A stretch of 64,000 nt of DNA from Gemmobacter nectariphilus DSM 15620 (GCF_000429765.1 NZ_AUCM01000012.1:1-64000); one strand, 5' to 3'. Shown: positions 24,182 through 33,789, counted from the first letter of the stretch. Notes: a model not told the origin generated them from the letters alone. Numbers and translations are program-made.

Positions 24182-27088
24182 ATGAAGCCATCTTTCGCCT
24201 TGACCTTCAGCCAGGACAGCGTCGGCCTGCTTCATCGCACGCCGTCGGGCTGGCATTCCATCGGAACCGTCGACCTGGCCGATCCGGATCTGGCCGGGGC
24301 GCTGGATTATCTGCGCCGCTCGGCGCTGGGGCTGGAGCCGCAGGGGTTCGCCACCAAGCTGGTGATCCCGAACGAGATGATCCTCTATTCCACGGTCGAG
24401 GCACCGGGCCCCAAGGCCGCACAGCGCCGGGCGCAGATCGCGGCCGCGCTGGACGGGCGCACACCCTATGACCTGGCCGACCTGGCCTTCGACTGGTCCG
24501 GCACGGGCGATACGGTGCAAGTCGCCGCCGTCGCCCGCGAAACCCTGGTCGAGGCCGAGGCATTTGCGGTCGAACACGGGTTCAACCCGGTGTCCTTTGT
24601 CGCCATCCCGGAGCCGGGCGGCTTTGCGGCCGAGCCGTGGTTCGGCCTGACCGCTGCCGCGCCGGGACTGCTGGCCGAAGGCGAAAAGGTGGTGCGCGAT
24701 CAGGATCCGATCCGCATCGTTCAGCGCAAGGCCCGCACCAACGCCGTGCTCGAAGAGCCGGCCGCCGAAGACGCCGTGCAGGCGGTTCCCGAAGCCGATG
24801 CCCCCGCGCCGGTGGCCGAGGCCGCGACCGAACCTGCGCCGACCCCCGAAATCGCCCCGCCCAGCGAACCCGAGCTTGTGCCGCAGCCCGAGCCGGCGCC
24901 GGCGCCCGAGCCGCTGCCCGATCTGCCGCCCGCAGATCCCGCGCCGCAGCCCGAGCCCCTGCCGGTTCCCCCACAGCCCGATCCCACGCCCTCGCCTGCC
25001 CCCGCGCCCGAGATCGCGCCGGAACCCGAACCGCTGCCCGAGCCCGAGCCGCTGCCGGTTCCCCCGCAGCCCGAGCCCGTGCCGCCCGCCGAGCCGGTCA
25101 TGGTGCCCCCCTATGCCGACCCGGCGCCCGCCGAAATCCCGCCAGAGCTGGGCGCGGATGATGGCGATCAGACCCAATCCTGGCCTGGCGAGGCTGACGC
25201 CGACCCGATGGCCGCGGCCAAGGCCGCGCTTGCCGCCTCGCTGACGCCCGCCGCGGTCCCCGAGGCCGCCCCGGCGCCCAAGGCACCGCGCCCGATGATG
25301 GCGCCTGTTGCTGCGGATGATGACCTGCCGCCAGCGCCCTCCAGCCAGATCCTGCGCGCGGTGACAGCCGCGCGGGCCGAGCCTGGCGCGCCCAAGCTGA
25401 CCGACAAGGTGCAAAAGGCGCTTGGCAAGGCCTCGCGCAGCACCAAAGGCAAATCGAAGACCCCGGTTCAGCGCCCGATCGCAGCCCCGCCGCCGCCGCC
25501 TTTGCCGCCGTCGGCCACCCAGCCGAACGTGCCGCAGCCCAAATCCGAGGCCGAGGCGATGACCGTCTTTGGCCAGCGCCAGCAGAAGATCGGCGGCAAG
25601 CCGAAGTTCCTTGGCATCGCGCTGACGGGGGCGTTGCTGGCGCTCTTGCTGGTGATCGCCGTCTGGGCTGCGATGTTCCTCGACGCGCCGCAAGATGCGG
25701 CGGTCACGCCGGAAACGGCGGCCGAGGCGGTGGCCGCGGCCCTGCCACCGGCCGAGCCTGACGCGGGGGCCGAGGCCACGCCCGATGTGACCGAGCCGGG
25801 CACCGCCACCACCCCCACCGCCGAACCCGCGCCGGAAACGCTTGCCGCGACCGAAGAGCCCGAGGCGGTCAGCGCGCCAGAGCCTGCCCCGGCGCCGGCC
25901 GCCCTGTCCGAAACCGCCCCCGACACCTCGGCCTCTGCCAGCACGGCAACCGCGCCGGTGCGCGGCCTTGAAGGCGGGCGGATCGACGAACTGACCCTGC
26001 CGCTTCCCGATCAGGCTTTGGGGGCAACGCCGCAGGCCCGCCTGGCCGCAGCCCCGGGCAGCAGCAATGCCGACCTGCCGCCGTCGGCCCCGGTGGTGCT
26101 GCCGGCCTACGGCGCGCTGTATCAGTTCGATGCACAGGGCAATATCCTGCCGACCCCCGAAGGGGTGATCACCCCCGATGGCGTGCGCCTTGTGGCTGGA
26201 CGGCCCGCGATCATTCCGCCGCGCAGCCCCTTTGCCTCGACGGCTGAACCGGCACCGCCTGCGGTCCCCGAAACCGCGACCGCGACGGCCCCCACCGCAG
26301 CCGCGCCAGGCGCGATTGCAATCCTGCCGACCGCCCCCGAAACCGTCAGCGCCTTCCAGCCCGATGCAGAGCTGTCGGGCAGCCGCCGTCCGCGCAGCCG
26401 GCCGGCCGGTCTGGCACCCGCCGCACCGACGCCCGCGCCAGCCGCCGAGGAAGGCGCGCTTCCGGCGTTTGACGCGGCCGATACCCGTCTTGCCAGCCGC
26501 CGCCCGCCCGTGCGCCCTGCGGCCATTGCCGCAGCGGCGACAGCAGCCGCAGCGGCCGAACAGACCCGCCGCCTTGCGGAGGCCGCCGCAGCCGCAGCTG
26601 CCGCCGCTTCGACCGCCGCCGCGCAGACCGAAACAACCGCCAGCCTTGCCCCGACCCGGCGCCCCCCGGTGCGCCCGGCCAGCCTGACCCGGTCGGTCGA
26701 AACGGCAGTCGCTGCCGTGCAGCCGCGCGTCGCCACGCCTGAACCCGCCGTCAGCCGCCAATCCCCGTCTGGCCGCAGCCGCGACGGGGACATGTTCGAC
26801 GATGGCGAACCCGATACCCCGCAATCCGCGCCCAGCATTCCGACCCGCGCCTCGGTCGCGCGGCAGGCGACGGTGGCCGGGGCGCTGAACCTTGGGCGCA
26901 CCAACCTGATCGGCGTGTTCGGCACCTCGAACAACCGCTATGCGCTGGTGCGCGAAAGCAGCGGCCGGCTGGTCAAGGTCAAGATCGGCGACCGGATCGA
27001 CGGTGGCCGCGTCACCGCCATCAGCGCCAGTGAGCTGAGCTATCAGAAGGGCAGCAACACCGTCCGTCTGGCAATGCCGCGCACCTGA
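24182..27088 (+). CDS. Large Pro/Ala-rich membrane protein with pilus/secretion-like ends
   Basis: 968 residues. Residues 1-175 look like a cytoplasmic PilM/GspL-type domain (MKPSFALTFSQDSVGLLHRT, ATKLVIPNEMILYSTVEAPG). Residues 180-330 are a Pro/Glu repeat region with many PEP units. One membrane helix lies at about 476-500 (LGIALTGALLALLLVIAVWA). A long Ala/Pro-rich periplasmic part follows, with repeated RRPPVRPA units, ending in a 65-residue domain (NLIGVFGTSNNRYALVRESS, VKVKIGDRIDGGRVTAISAS) like the PilP/GspC homology region. Domain calls are by eye. No other pilus or secretion gene is nearby. Some databases may label such Pro-rich proteins as IF-2, which is wrong. Confidence 0.8.
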   Translation: MKPSFALTFSQDSVGLLHRTPSGWHSIGTVDLADPDLAGALDYLRRSALGLEPQGFATKLVIPNEMILYSTVEAPGPKAAQRRAQIAAALDGRTPYDLADLAFDWSGTGDTVQVAAVARETLVEAEAFAVEHGFNPVSFVAIPEPGGFAAEPWFGLTAAAPGLLAEGEKVVRDQDPIRIVQRKARTNAVLEEPAAEDAVQAVPEADAPAPVAEAATEPAPTPEIAPPSEPELVPQPEPAPAPEPLPDLPPADPAPQPEPLPVPPQPDPTPSPAPAPEIAPEPEPLPEPEPLPVPPQPEPVPPAEPVMVPPYADPAPAEIPPELGADDGDQTQSWPGEADADPMAAAKAALAASLTPAAVPEAAPAPKAPRPMMAPVAADDDLPPAPSSQILRAVTAARAEPGAPKLTDKVQKALGKASRSTKGKSKTPVQRPIAAPPPPPLPPSATQPNVPQPKSEAEAMTVFGQRQQKIGGKPKFLGIALTGALLALLLVIAVWAAMFLDAPQDAAVTPETAAEAVAAALPPAEPDAGAEATPDVTEPGTATTPTAEPAPETLAATEEPEAVSAPEPAPAPAALSETAPDTSASASTATAPVRGLEGGRIDELTLPLPDQALGATPQARLAAAPGSSNADLPPSAPVVLPAYGALYQFDAQGNILPTPEGVITPDGVRLVAGRPAIIPPRSPFASTAEPAPPAVPETATATAPTAAAPGAIAILPTAPETVSAFQPDAELSGSRRPRSRPAGLAPAAPTPAPAAEEGALPAFDAADTRLASRRPPVRPAAIAAAATAAAAAEQTRRLAEAAAAAAAAASTAAAQTETTASLAPTRRPPVRPASLTRSVETAVAAVQPRVATPEPAVSRQSPSGRSRDGDMFDDGEPDTPQSAPSIPTRASVARQATVAGALNLGRTNLIGVFGTSNNRYALVRESSGRLVKVKIGDRIDGGRVTAISASELSYQKGSNTVRLAMPRT

Positions 27089-27159
27089 GCCCGGCCCATT
27101 GGGCCAGGCACGGCGTTCCATGGCATTCGGCCCGAACGCCCGCCCCCCTGAACTGTCCG

Positions 27160-27864
27160 TTATAGCGCGGCTGCAATCGCATCCAGCTGCGCCGCCAGCG
27201 CCCCCGGCATCGACAGGAACGGCGAATGCGAGGCCTCGAGGTGGCTGACCCGCCCCTCTGGCAACCCTTCGGCCATGGTGGCCTGATACTCGGGCGGGAT
27301 CGCCCGGTCGCCCGCACAGCGAATGTAGAACTGCGGCACATCGCGTGAGCGGTCGGTCAGCACCAGCGGGGTTTCCTGCGGAGCAATCGGTTGCGGGGTC
27401 TGGCTGGCCAGCGCCCAGGCCACGGTGTCCGGCGCGCAATCGTGATAGAACAGATCCGCATGGGCGGGATCAAAGCGGAACACCTTGCCCTCGACCCGGA
27501 TGGCCGGCAGCAGCGGCTGACGCGGCCCGGCGCGGCGCATGTCGCCCAGCGACAGGCTAGACACCGGACGATAGGCGCACAGATAGACCAGCGCCCGGAT
27601 CTGCGCGGGATCGCGCTCGGCCGCGGCGGTGATCGGATAGCCCCCCATCGAATGACCAACCACGATGGCGGGCCGGTCCAGCGTGTCACAGATCGCGCAG
27701 GCATAATCGTCCAGCGTCACCCCGTCTCGCGGCGTCTGGTCCTGCCCGTGTCCCGGCAGGTCGATGGCCTGCGCCGTATGCCCCAGCGCCTCCAGCGCGG
27801 GAATGGTGTCGCGCCAGCACCAGGCGCCGTGACAAGAGCCATGAATCAGCAGGAAATGTGCCAT
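27160..27864 (-). CDS. Alpha/beta hydrolase (methylesterase/EstC-like)
   Basis: 234 residues. LLIHGSCHGAWCWRDTIPAL is the oxyanion-loop start typical of the plant hydroxynitrile lyase/methylesterase-like group. Nucleophile Ser in VVGHSMGGYP; likely acid Asp in FYIRCAGDRAIPP; His in LEASHSPFLS. Cytoplasmic esterase of unknown substrate. Overlaps the upstream hydrolase gene stop (ATGA), so the two are co-translated. Confidence 0.88.
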   Translation of the reverse strand: MAHFLLIHGSCHGAWCWRDTIPALEALGHTAQAIDLPGHGQDQTPRDGVTLDDYACAICDTLDRPAIVVGHSMGGYPITAAAERDPAQIRALVYLCAYRPVSSLSLGDMRRAGPRQPLLPAIRVEGKVFRFDPAHADLFYHDCAPDTVAWALASQTPQPIAPQETPLVLTDRSRDVPQFYIRCAGDRAIPPEYQATMAEGLPEGRVSHLEASHSPFLSMPGALAAQLDAIAAAL

Positions 27865-28700
27865 CAGTGATGATGCCCGTGGTTGTGGGGGTGATCATGC
27901 CCGCAGCAGCCCTGCGCATGGCCAACCCGTTCAAGGAACTGCGCCAGCCGCGCGGCATAGGCCTCGGGGGCCTCGACGCAAGGCAGATGTCCGGCGCCGC
28001 GGATCAGGTGGAATTCGGACCCCCGGATCAGATCGGCCGTTTCGCGCACCAGATCGGGCGGGGTCGATCCATCCTCGGACCCCGCGATCGCCAGTGTGGG
28101 CAAGGTCAGGCCCGAGGTCGGGGTATAGAAATCGGTCCCGGCAATCGCCGCGCAGCAGCCGACATAGCCCTCCAGCGGGGTGCGGACCATCATGTTGCGC
28201 CAGCCTGCCAGCTCCGGCCCTTGCCGAAACGCGCGCGAGAACCAGCGCTCCATCACGGCATCGGCCATCGGCGCAAGCCCCCCGTCGCGGGCGGCAGCAA
28301 TGCGCGTGTGCCACATCTCGGCGGTGCCGATCTTGGCCGCCGTGTTCGAGATCACCATCGCGCGCACCAGATCCAGCCGCTTGATGGCCAGACCCTGCGC
28401 GATCATCCCGCCGATGGACAGACCGACAAAGACGCAATCGCGCACCTCCAGCGCATCCAGCAGCCGCTCGGCATCGCGCACCAGCGCCCCCATGGAATAG
28501 GGGCCGGGCGGGCAGTCCGACAGGCCATGGCCACGCTTGTCGTACCGGATGTAGCGATAGCCTTGCGGCAACAGCGGGATCACCTTGTCCCACAGCCGCA
28601 GATCGGTGCCCAGCGAGTTCGCGAACACGACCGGGGCGCCCGCAGGATCGCCGTCTTCGCGCCAATGCAGGCGGATATCGCCCAGATCACAGATGTTCAT
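27864..28700 (-). CDS. pcaD: Alpha/beta hydrolase, 3-oxoadipate enol-lactonase-like, with His-rich tail
   Basis: 278 residues from MNICDLGDIRLHWREDGDPA; GGAGGG site upstream. Nucleophile Ser in VGLSIGGMIAQ, Asp in IAGSEDGSTPP, His in IRGAGHLPCVEAPE. This is the PcaD pattern (opens the enol-lactone in protocatechuate breakdown), but no other pca gene is present, so the reaction is only probable. The C-terminus ends GHAQGCCGHDHPHNHGHHH, an unusual Cys/His-rich extension that could bind metal. Confidence 0.8.
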   Translation of the reverse strand: MNICDLGDIRLHWREDGDPAGAPVVFANSLGTDLRLWDKVIPLLPQGYRYIRYDKRGHGLSDCPPGPYSMGALVRDAERLLDALEVRDCVFVGLSIGGMIAQGLAIKRLDLVRAMVISNTAAKIGTAEMWHTRIAAARDGGLAPMADAVMERWFSRAFRQGPELAGWRNMMVRTPLEGYVGCCAAIAGTDFYTPTSGLTLPTLAIAGSEDGSTPPDLVRETADLIRGSEFHLIRGAGHLPCVEAPEAYAARLAQFLERVGHAQGCCGHDHPHNHGHHH

Positions 28701-28778
28701 GGACCCTCCCCGGAACAGGGCGCCAGTTCTGCGCAAATCCGCGCCGTGCGCAAGCCCCGGGATGGCCGCGCCCTGCCC

Positions 28779-29756
28779 TCAGCCCTCCAGCAGGGCAAGC
28801 GCGCGCTCAAAGACCGGCCTGTCGACATTGCCGCCTGATGCAGTGCAGATCACCGCATCGCCCTGCACCTGATCCGTGCAGAACAGCGCCGCCGCCAGCG
28901 CGACCGCCCCGCCCGGCTCCAGCACGATCTTCAGCCGCTGCCAGGCCAGTGCCATGGCGCGCAGGGCCTGTTCGTCGCTGACCACAAGGCCGGGACCGGC
29001 CAGACGTTGCAGGATGGGAAAGGTGATCTTGCCCGGCTCGGGCGTCACGATCGCGTCGCAGATCGACCCTTCCATCCGGGCATTGCGCTGCGGGCGACCT
29101 GCGGCCAGGCTGCGGGCAGTATCGTCAAACCCCTCCGGCTCGCAGGGCCGCACGCGCAGGCCGGGCGCCCGCGCCTCCAGCGCCAGCGCGATGCCGCTGG
29201 TCAGCCCGCCCCCGCCACAACAGACCAGAACATCCGCCTGCACCACGCCCGCCTCGGCCGCCTGTTCGGCAATCTCCAGCCCGCAGGTGCCCTGCCCGGC
29301 AATCACCATCGGCTCGTCATAGGGGCGCACCAGGGTCAGCCCGCGCTCGGCAGCGATACGCTGGCCGATCTCCTCGCGGCTTTCGCTGGCACGGTCATAC
29401 AGCACCACCTCGCCCCCTAGGGCGCGGGTATTGGCGATCTTCAGCGCCGGGGCATCCTTGGGCATGATGATGACAGATGTCGTCCCGTGCAGCGCCGCCG
29501 CATGGGCCACGCCCTGCGCATGATTGCCGCTGGAATAGGCCAGAACGCCGCGCGCCCGCACCTCGGGCGCCAGGGCCGACAGCGCCGACCAGGCCCCGCG
29601 GAACTTGAAGCTGCCGGTATGCTGCAGGCACTCGGCCTTGACCAGCACCCGCCGCCCCGCAATCTCGTCCAGAAAGGGCGAGGACAGCAGCGGCGTGCGC
29701 CGCACATGGCCAGCAAGTCGGATGGCGGCGGCTTCGATGGCTGCAATATCGGTCAT
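28779..29756 (-). CDS. Threonine/serine dehydratase (PLP fold type II)
   Basis: 325 residues, MTDIAAIEAAAIRLAGHVRR. PLP lysine in CLQHTGSFKFRGA; phosphate-binding glycine loop CCGGGGLTSG; substrate loop SSGNHAQGVA. No C-terminal ACT regulatory domain, so it is the catabolic/short type (TdcB-like), and a beta-hydroxyaspartate dehydratase or serine racemase relative cannot be excluded. AAGGAA lies upstream of the ATG. A longer frame reaching 29936 runs through a repeat and is not coding. Confidence 0.87.
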   Translation of the reverse strand: MTDIAAIEAAAIRLAGHVRRTPLLSSPFLDEIAGRRVLVKAECLQHTGSFKFRGAWSALSALAPEVRARGVLAYSSGNHAQGVAHAAALHGTTSVIIMPKDAPALKIANTRALGGEVVLYDRASESREEIGQRIAAERGLTLVRPYDEPMVIAGQGTCGLEIAEQAAEAGVVQADVLVCCGGGGLTSGIALALEARAPGLRVRPCEPEGFDDTARSLAAGRPQRNARMEGSICDAIVTPEPGKITFPILQRLAGPGLVVSDEQALRAMALAWQRLKIVLEPGGAVALAAALFCTDQVQGDAVICTASGGNVDRPVFERALALLEG

Positions 29757-29856
29757 GGCGGGTTCCTTCGCACGAGTCGCCGCGCAGGCTACATCCGCGC
29801 CCTGCCGGGGACCAGACCCAAGCACACGGCCCCCATTCCCGAATACCACGCGCCCC

Positions 29857-29912
29857 TTTGCCTTTTCCAAATACCCCACGGGGAGGTCCGGAGGGGTGTG
29901 AAACCCCTCCGG
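29857..29912 (+). repeat. Box element copy 7 with 10-bp hairpin
   Basis: Box CCTTTTCCAAATACCCCACG followed by hairpin CCGGAGGGGT/ACCCCTCCGG (loop GTGAA) at 29888-29912. Read on the minus strand, it is hairpin then GGTATTTGG 46 bases after the recN stop: a good terminator arrangement. Confidence 0.78.
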
Positions 29913-29957
29913 GGCCTGCCACAGGCGCGCGATCACCGCACCAGGTGCAACCGCCCC

Positions 29958-31619
29958 TCAGGCCTGCAACAAGGCCCGCGCTGCCTCGCGTGCCGCGTCC
30001 GAGATATGGTCGCCCGAAATCATCCGCGCCACCTCGTCCACCCGCTCTAGCACCGACAGCGCCACCACGGTGGACAGGGTCATCTCGCCCTGCACCCGCT
30101 TTTCCACCCGCCAATGATGCGCGCCAAGGGCGGCCACCTGCGGCGAATGGGTGACGACCAGCACCTGCGCCTCGTCGGCCAGACGGCGCAGGCGGCGACC
30201 AACAGCATCGGCGGTCGCCCCGCCAACGCCGCGGTCGATCTCGTCAAAGATCAGCGTCAGGCCCGTCGCCCCTTGCGTCAGGCAAACCTTCAGCGCCAGC
30301 AGAAAGCGCGAAAGTTCCCCGCCCGAGGCAATACGGTTGAGCGGCCCCGAAGGCGCGCCCGGATTGGTCGCCACGGTAAAGGCCACGGCATCGGCGCCCT
30401 CGGCCCCCGGCGTGTCGGGGGTGATCACGGTGCGGAACACGGCGCGTTCCATCTTCAGCGGCGCAAGCTCGCCCGCCATGGCAGCATCCAGCCGCGTCGC
30501 CGCGCCGATCCGCAGATCGCTCAGCGCCTTGCAGGCGTCGCGGTGGGCGGCGCCGGCCTGGGCCTCGGCCGCCTCCAGCGCCGCCATGTCGCGGGCGGAC
30601 CCGTCCAGCGCCGCCAGACGGCCGCGCAGCAGATTGGCCAGGTCACCCAGATCGTCCGCCGCCACCGAATGCTTGCGGGCCAGCGCGCGGATGGCGAACA
30701 GCCGTTCCTCGACCCGCTCCAGCTCGGCCGGATCCATGTCCAGCGCCTCAAGCGCGCGTTCGACCCCCGCCTGTGCCTCGGCCAGTTCGATCGTCGCGCG
30801 GGAGAGCGAGTCCAGCGGCGCATCCAGCCGCCCCTCCAGCGCCTCGGCGGCGCGCTCGGCCGCGCCTTCCAGCCAGCGCTGCGCATCGCGCACCGCGCCT
30901 TCGGCGCCCTGGATCGACAGGGCCTGAACGGCGCGGGCTACATCCTCGCGCACCTTGGCGGCGGCCTGAAGGGTGCGGCGGCGGATGTCGAGCAGCGCAT
31001 CCTCGCCCGGCTCGGGGTTCAGCTTGTCCAGCTCGGCCACGGCATGGCGCAGGAATTCTTCCTCGGCCCGCAGCGCGGCAACACGGGACTCGGCCTCGGC
31101 CCGCGCCTTTCGGGCCTGGGACAGGGTGGACCAGGCCGCGCGCACCCGCGCCAGCAGATCGGCACTGCCGGCGAACTGGTCCAGCAACTGGCGGTGCCCG
31201 CGCGGGTCCAGAAGGCCGCGGTCATCATGCTGGCCATGCAGCTCGACCAAGCCGTCCGACAGGCTGCGCAGCAGCTCTGCCCCCGCACGGCGGTCATTGA
31301 CCCAGGCCTGACGGCGCCCCTCGGGCGTCACGGTGCGGCGCAGGATCAGCCCGTCCTCGGCTGCGATCCCGGCCTCGGCCAGCACCTCATGCGCGGGGTG
31401 GCCAGGCGGCAGATCGAATTCCGCCACCACCTCGCCAAGGCTTGCGCCTTGACGCACCAGATCGGCCCGCCCGCGCCAGCCCAGCACAAAGCCCAGACAG
31501 TCCAGCAGGATCGACTTGCCCGCCCCCGTCTCGCCGGTCAGCACGTTCAGACCCGGCTGGAACGTCAAGTCCAGCCGGTCGATCAGCAGCATGTCGCGGA
31601 TCATCAGCGAGCGCAGCAT
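29958..31619 (-). CDS. recN: DNA repair protein RecN
   Basis: 553 residues of an SMC-like ATPase. Walker A GLNVLTGETGAGKSILLD, long central coiled coil, C-terminal signature ASGGELSRFLLALKV and Walker B LIFDEIDRGVGGATADAVG. Acts in recombinational repair of double-strand breaks. Last gene of the division/envelope cluster, 41 bases after bamD. Length is normal. Confidence 0.95.
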   Translation of the reverse strand: MLRSLMIRDMLLIDRLDLTFQPGLNVLTGETGAGKSILLDCLGFVLGWRGRADLVRQGASLGEVVAEFDLPPGHPAHEVLAEAGIAAEDGLILRRTVTPEGRRQAWVNDRRAGAELLRSLSDGLVELHGQHDDRGLLDPRGHRQLLDQFAGSADLLARVRAAWSTLSQARKARAEAESRVAALRAEEEFLRHAVAELDKLNPEPGEDALLDIRRRTLQAAAKVREDVARAVQALSIQGAEGAVRDAQRWLEGAAERAAEALEGRLDAPLDSLSRATIELAEAQAGVERALEALDMDPAELERVEERLFAIRALARKHSVAADDLGDLANLLRGRLAALDGSARDMAALEAAEAQAGAAHRDACKALSDLRIGAATRLDAAMAGELAPLKMERAVFRTVITPDTPGAEGADAVAFTVATNPGAPSGPLNRIASGGELSRFLLALKVCLTQGATGLTLIFDEIDRGVGGATADAVGRRLRRLADEAQVLVVTHSPQVAALGAHHWRVEKRVQGEMTLSTVVALSVLERVDEVARMISGDHISDAAREAARALLQA

Positions 31620-31660
31620 ATCCCGTCAGCGCACGAGGGATCGCCCCGCGCCCTGCCCCA

Positions 31661-32503
31661 TCAAAGCCATTTGCCCTGCACGGACTGGCGATAGACCGTC
31701 CGCAGCCAGCTTTGCCCCTTGGCCTCGGGGTTCAGCCCCTTGCCGGTCAACAGACGATAGCTGTCGTCATAGAAGGGCGAGCCCTTGAAGTTGTGCCCCA
31801 GGATCGCCGCCGCCGTCTGCGCCTCGTCGTTCAGACCCAGCGCAAGGTAGCTTTCCACCAGACGGTGCAGCGCCTCGGGCGTGTGGGTGGTGGTCTGGAA
31901 CTGTTCGACCACGACGCGGAAGCGGTTGATGGCCGAGGTATAGTGCCCCTGACGCAGGTAGTAGCGCCCGATCTCCATTTCCTTGGCGGCCAGATGGTCG
32001 AAGGCCAGATCGAATTTCAGCATGGCCGACTTGGCATATTCGCTGTCGGGGTATTGCTCGATCACCGTGCGCAGCGACTGCAGCGCCTGGAAGGTCAGGC
32101 CCTGATCGCGGCCCACCTCGTCGATCTGGTCATAGTAGGAGATCGCCAGGATATACTGCGCCCAGGCCGCATCCTCATCGCCCGGATAAAGATCCAGATA
32201 CCGCTGCGCCGCTGCCCGCGCCTCATCGTAGTTCTTGCGCTTGTGCTCGGCATAGGCCTGCATCACCACCGAACGCTTGGCCCATTCGGAATAGGGATAC
32301 AGCCGTTCCACCTCGGCGAAATAGCGCCCGGCGTCCGGGCGGCGCGGGCTGGTCTCCAGCGCCTTTTCACCCAGCGCGAAGATATCCTTGGCCGACATTG
32401 ATTCGAGATCGACCTGCCGCTGTTTCGACGATGCGCAGCCGGCAAGAACCGCCACCACCAGCACCGCACCGATCAGCCTTGCCTTGTTGGCCCGCCCTGT
32501 CAT
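31661..32503 (-). CDS. bamD: Outer membrane assembly lipoprotein BamD
   Basis: 280 residues. Signal peptide with lipobox VLAGC (Cys23), then TPR-type repeats (AEVERLYPYSEWAKRSVVMQ, QALQSLRTVIEQYPDSEYAK). Essential component of the BAM complex that inserts beta-barrel proteins. Follows lpxC by about 130 bases and precedes recN, the usual order in this group. The start at 32503 is set by the signal peptide. Confidence 0.95.
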   Translation of the reverse strand: MTGRANKARLIGAVLVVAVLAGCASSKQRQVDLESMSAKDIFALGEKALETSPRRPDAGRYFAEVERLYPYSEWAKRSVVMQAYAEHKRKNYDEARAAAQRYLDLYPGDEDAAWAQYILAISYYDQIDEVGRDQGLTFQALQSLRTVIEQYPDSEYAKSAMLKFDLAFDHLAAKEMEIGRYYLRQGHYTSAINRFRVVVEQFQTTTHTPEALHRLVESYLALGLNDEAQTAAAILGHNFKGSPFYDDSYRLLTGKGLNPEAKGQSWLRTVYRQSVQGKWL

Positions 32504-32634
32504 CGTTCCGTCTGCTCCTGCGGCCTGGCAACCCATTGGAATGCGCGGGTTGCACCGGGCCTGCCGCTGCCTCTTGCCGTTCCCTAGCACATAAAAATCC
32601 GGGGCGCAAAACGCCTTTCGCCCTGTCGGGGCGG

Positions 32635-33558
32635 TCAGATGGCGATGCGTGGCAGGTCGGCCCGGGTCACGCCCACGCCGGGCAGCTTGCCGCCCGAATG
32701 GCTGTTGCATTCCACCCAGGCAAAGGCGCCGCGGGTTGCAAACAGCGCGCGCAGCAGGCGGTTGGTCATGGCATGGCCGGCGCGGATGCCGACATAGCGG
32801 CCCAGAATCGGCCCGCCGGCCAGCGACAGATCGCCCATGGCGTCCAGCATCTTGTGGCGCACCGGCTCGTCCTGGTGGCGCAGACCGCCGGGCGACAGGA
32901 TACGGTCACCCTCGACCACGACGGCATTGTCCAGCGTGCCGCCCAGGGCCAGCCCGTTGGCGCGCATCGCATCCACATCGGCCTGACGGCAGAAGGTGCG
33001 GCTGTCGCACAGCTCGCGCACGAAGGTGCCGTTCGACAGGTTCAGGTGCTTTTCCTGGCGCCCGATGGCCGCATCGGTGAAGTCGATGGTGAACTCCATC
33101 TCGATGGCATCCGAAGGCTCCAGCCGGGCGACCGCCTCGCCCTCGCGCACCTCGACGGGGCGCAGGATTTTCAGCGCCATCACCGGGGCCGCCTGTTCGA
33201 CGATGCCGACGGCAAGAAAGCCGCGCACGAAGGGCGCCGACGAGCCGTCAAGGATCGGAACCTCGGGGCCGTCGATCTCGATGAGGGCATTGGAAATGCC
33301 GCAGCCGGCCAGCGCGGCCATCACATGCTCGATCGTCGAGACGCTGGAGCCTTGCGGGTTGGCCAGCAGGGTGCACAGCCTGGACTGCACCACCGCATCC
33401 CAGCGCGCGGGAATGCGGGCAATGTCGGCCGACAGGTCGGTGCGCAGGAAGACGATGCCGTGATCCACAGGCGCAGGTTTCACGATCATGCGGACCGCAG
33501 AACCCGAATGCAGGCCGACGCCGTCAAACACGACCGCCGAATGAAGGCTGCTCTGCAC
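32635..33558 (-). CDS. lpxC: UDP-3-O-acyl-N-acetylglucosamine deacetylase
   Basis: 307 residues. Zinc ligands visible: His78 in STIEHVMAAL, and His235 and Asp239 in PVRHKMLDAMGDL; catalytic Glu77 and a C-terminal His in RAGHAMTN. Committed step of lipid A synthesis. It begins with GTG (MQSSLHSAVVFDGVGLHSG); no nearby ATG in frame. The ribosome site is weak (GGGGTGA). Separated from ftsZ by a terminator, so it probably has its own promoter. Confidence 0.94.
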   Translation of the reverse strand: MQSSLHSAVVFDGVGLHSGSAVRMIVKPAPVDHGIVFLRTDLSADIARIPARWDAVVQSRLCTLLANPQGSSVSTIEHVMAALAGCGISNALIEIDGPEVPILDGSSAPFVRGFLAVGIVEQAAPVMALKILRPVEVREGEAVARLEPSDAIEMEFTIDFTDAAIGRQEKHLNLSNGTFVRELCDSRTFCRQADVDAMRANGLALGGTLDNAVVVEGDRILSPGGLRHQDEPVRHKMLDAMGDLSLAGGPILGRYVGIRAGHAMTNRLLRALFATRGAFAWVECNSHSGGKLPGVGVTRADLPRIAI

Positions 33559-33753
33559 GTTTCACCCCATGTACGCCGTCTGACGCGGCGGATTGCTTGA
33601 TGCGACAGGCCTTGGCCCGGCACCGCGCGGCGGATCGTCCCCACGACCTTTTCGCGCAAATGTTAAGTAATCGACAGGAGCGCGGTCAGCAACTCACGCT
33701 TTGCGACGGTGTGTAACAGGCTTGAAACATTTGGCAGCAAACCGACAAGGCAT

Positions 33754-33789
33754 TGATAAAAAAGAAAAAGGCCGGGCGAGCCCGGCCTT
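33754..33789 (-). terminator. Intrinsic terminator after ftsZ
   Basis: On the minus strand: stem AAGGCCGGG/CCCGGCCTT (loop CTCG) at 33768-33789, followed by TTTTTCTTTTTT. It ends ftsZ transcription 18 bases after the stop. The rest of the 249-base gap up to lpxC is AT-richer than average and probably holds the lpxC promoter; no confident promoter boxes were fixed. Confidence 0.92.

Noticed and set aside
24038-27439. An 1133-codon open frame on the minus strand opposite the Pro-rich membrane protein
   Set aside because: A mirror of a gene made almost only of Pro/Ala/Glu codons, so the opposite strand reads as Gly/Arg/Ala-rich sequence; no recognisable protein.
29395-30114. A frame crossing the box element between recN and the dehydratase gene
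   Set aside because: It is made of the out-of-frame dehydratase gene, the repeat and the recN end; no coherent protein.
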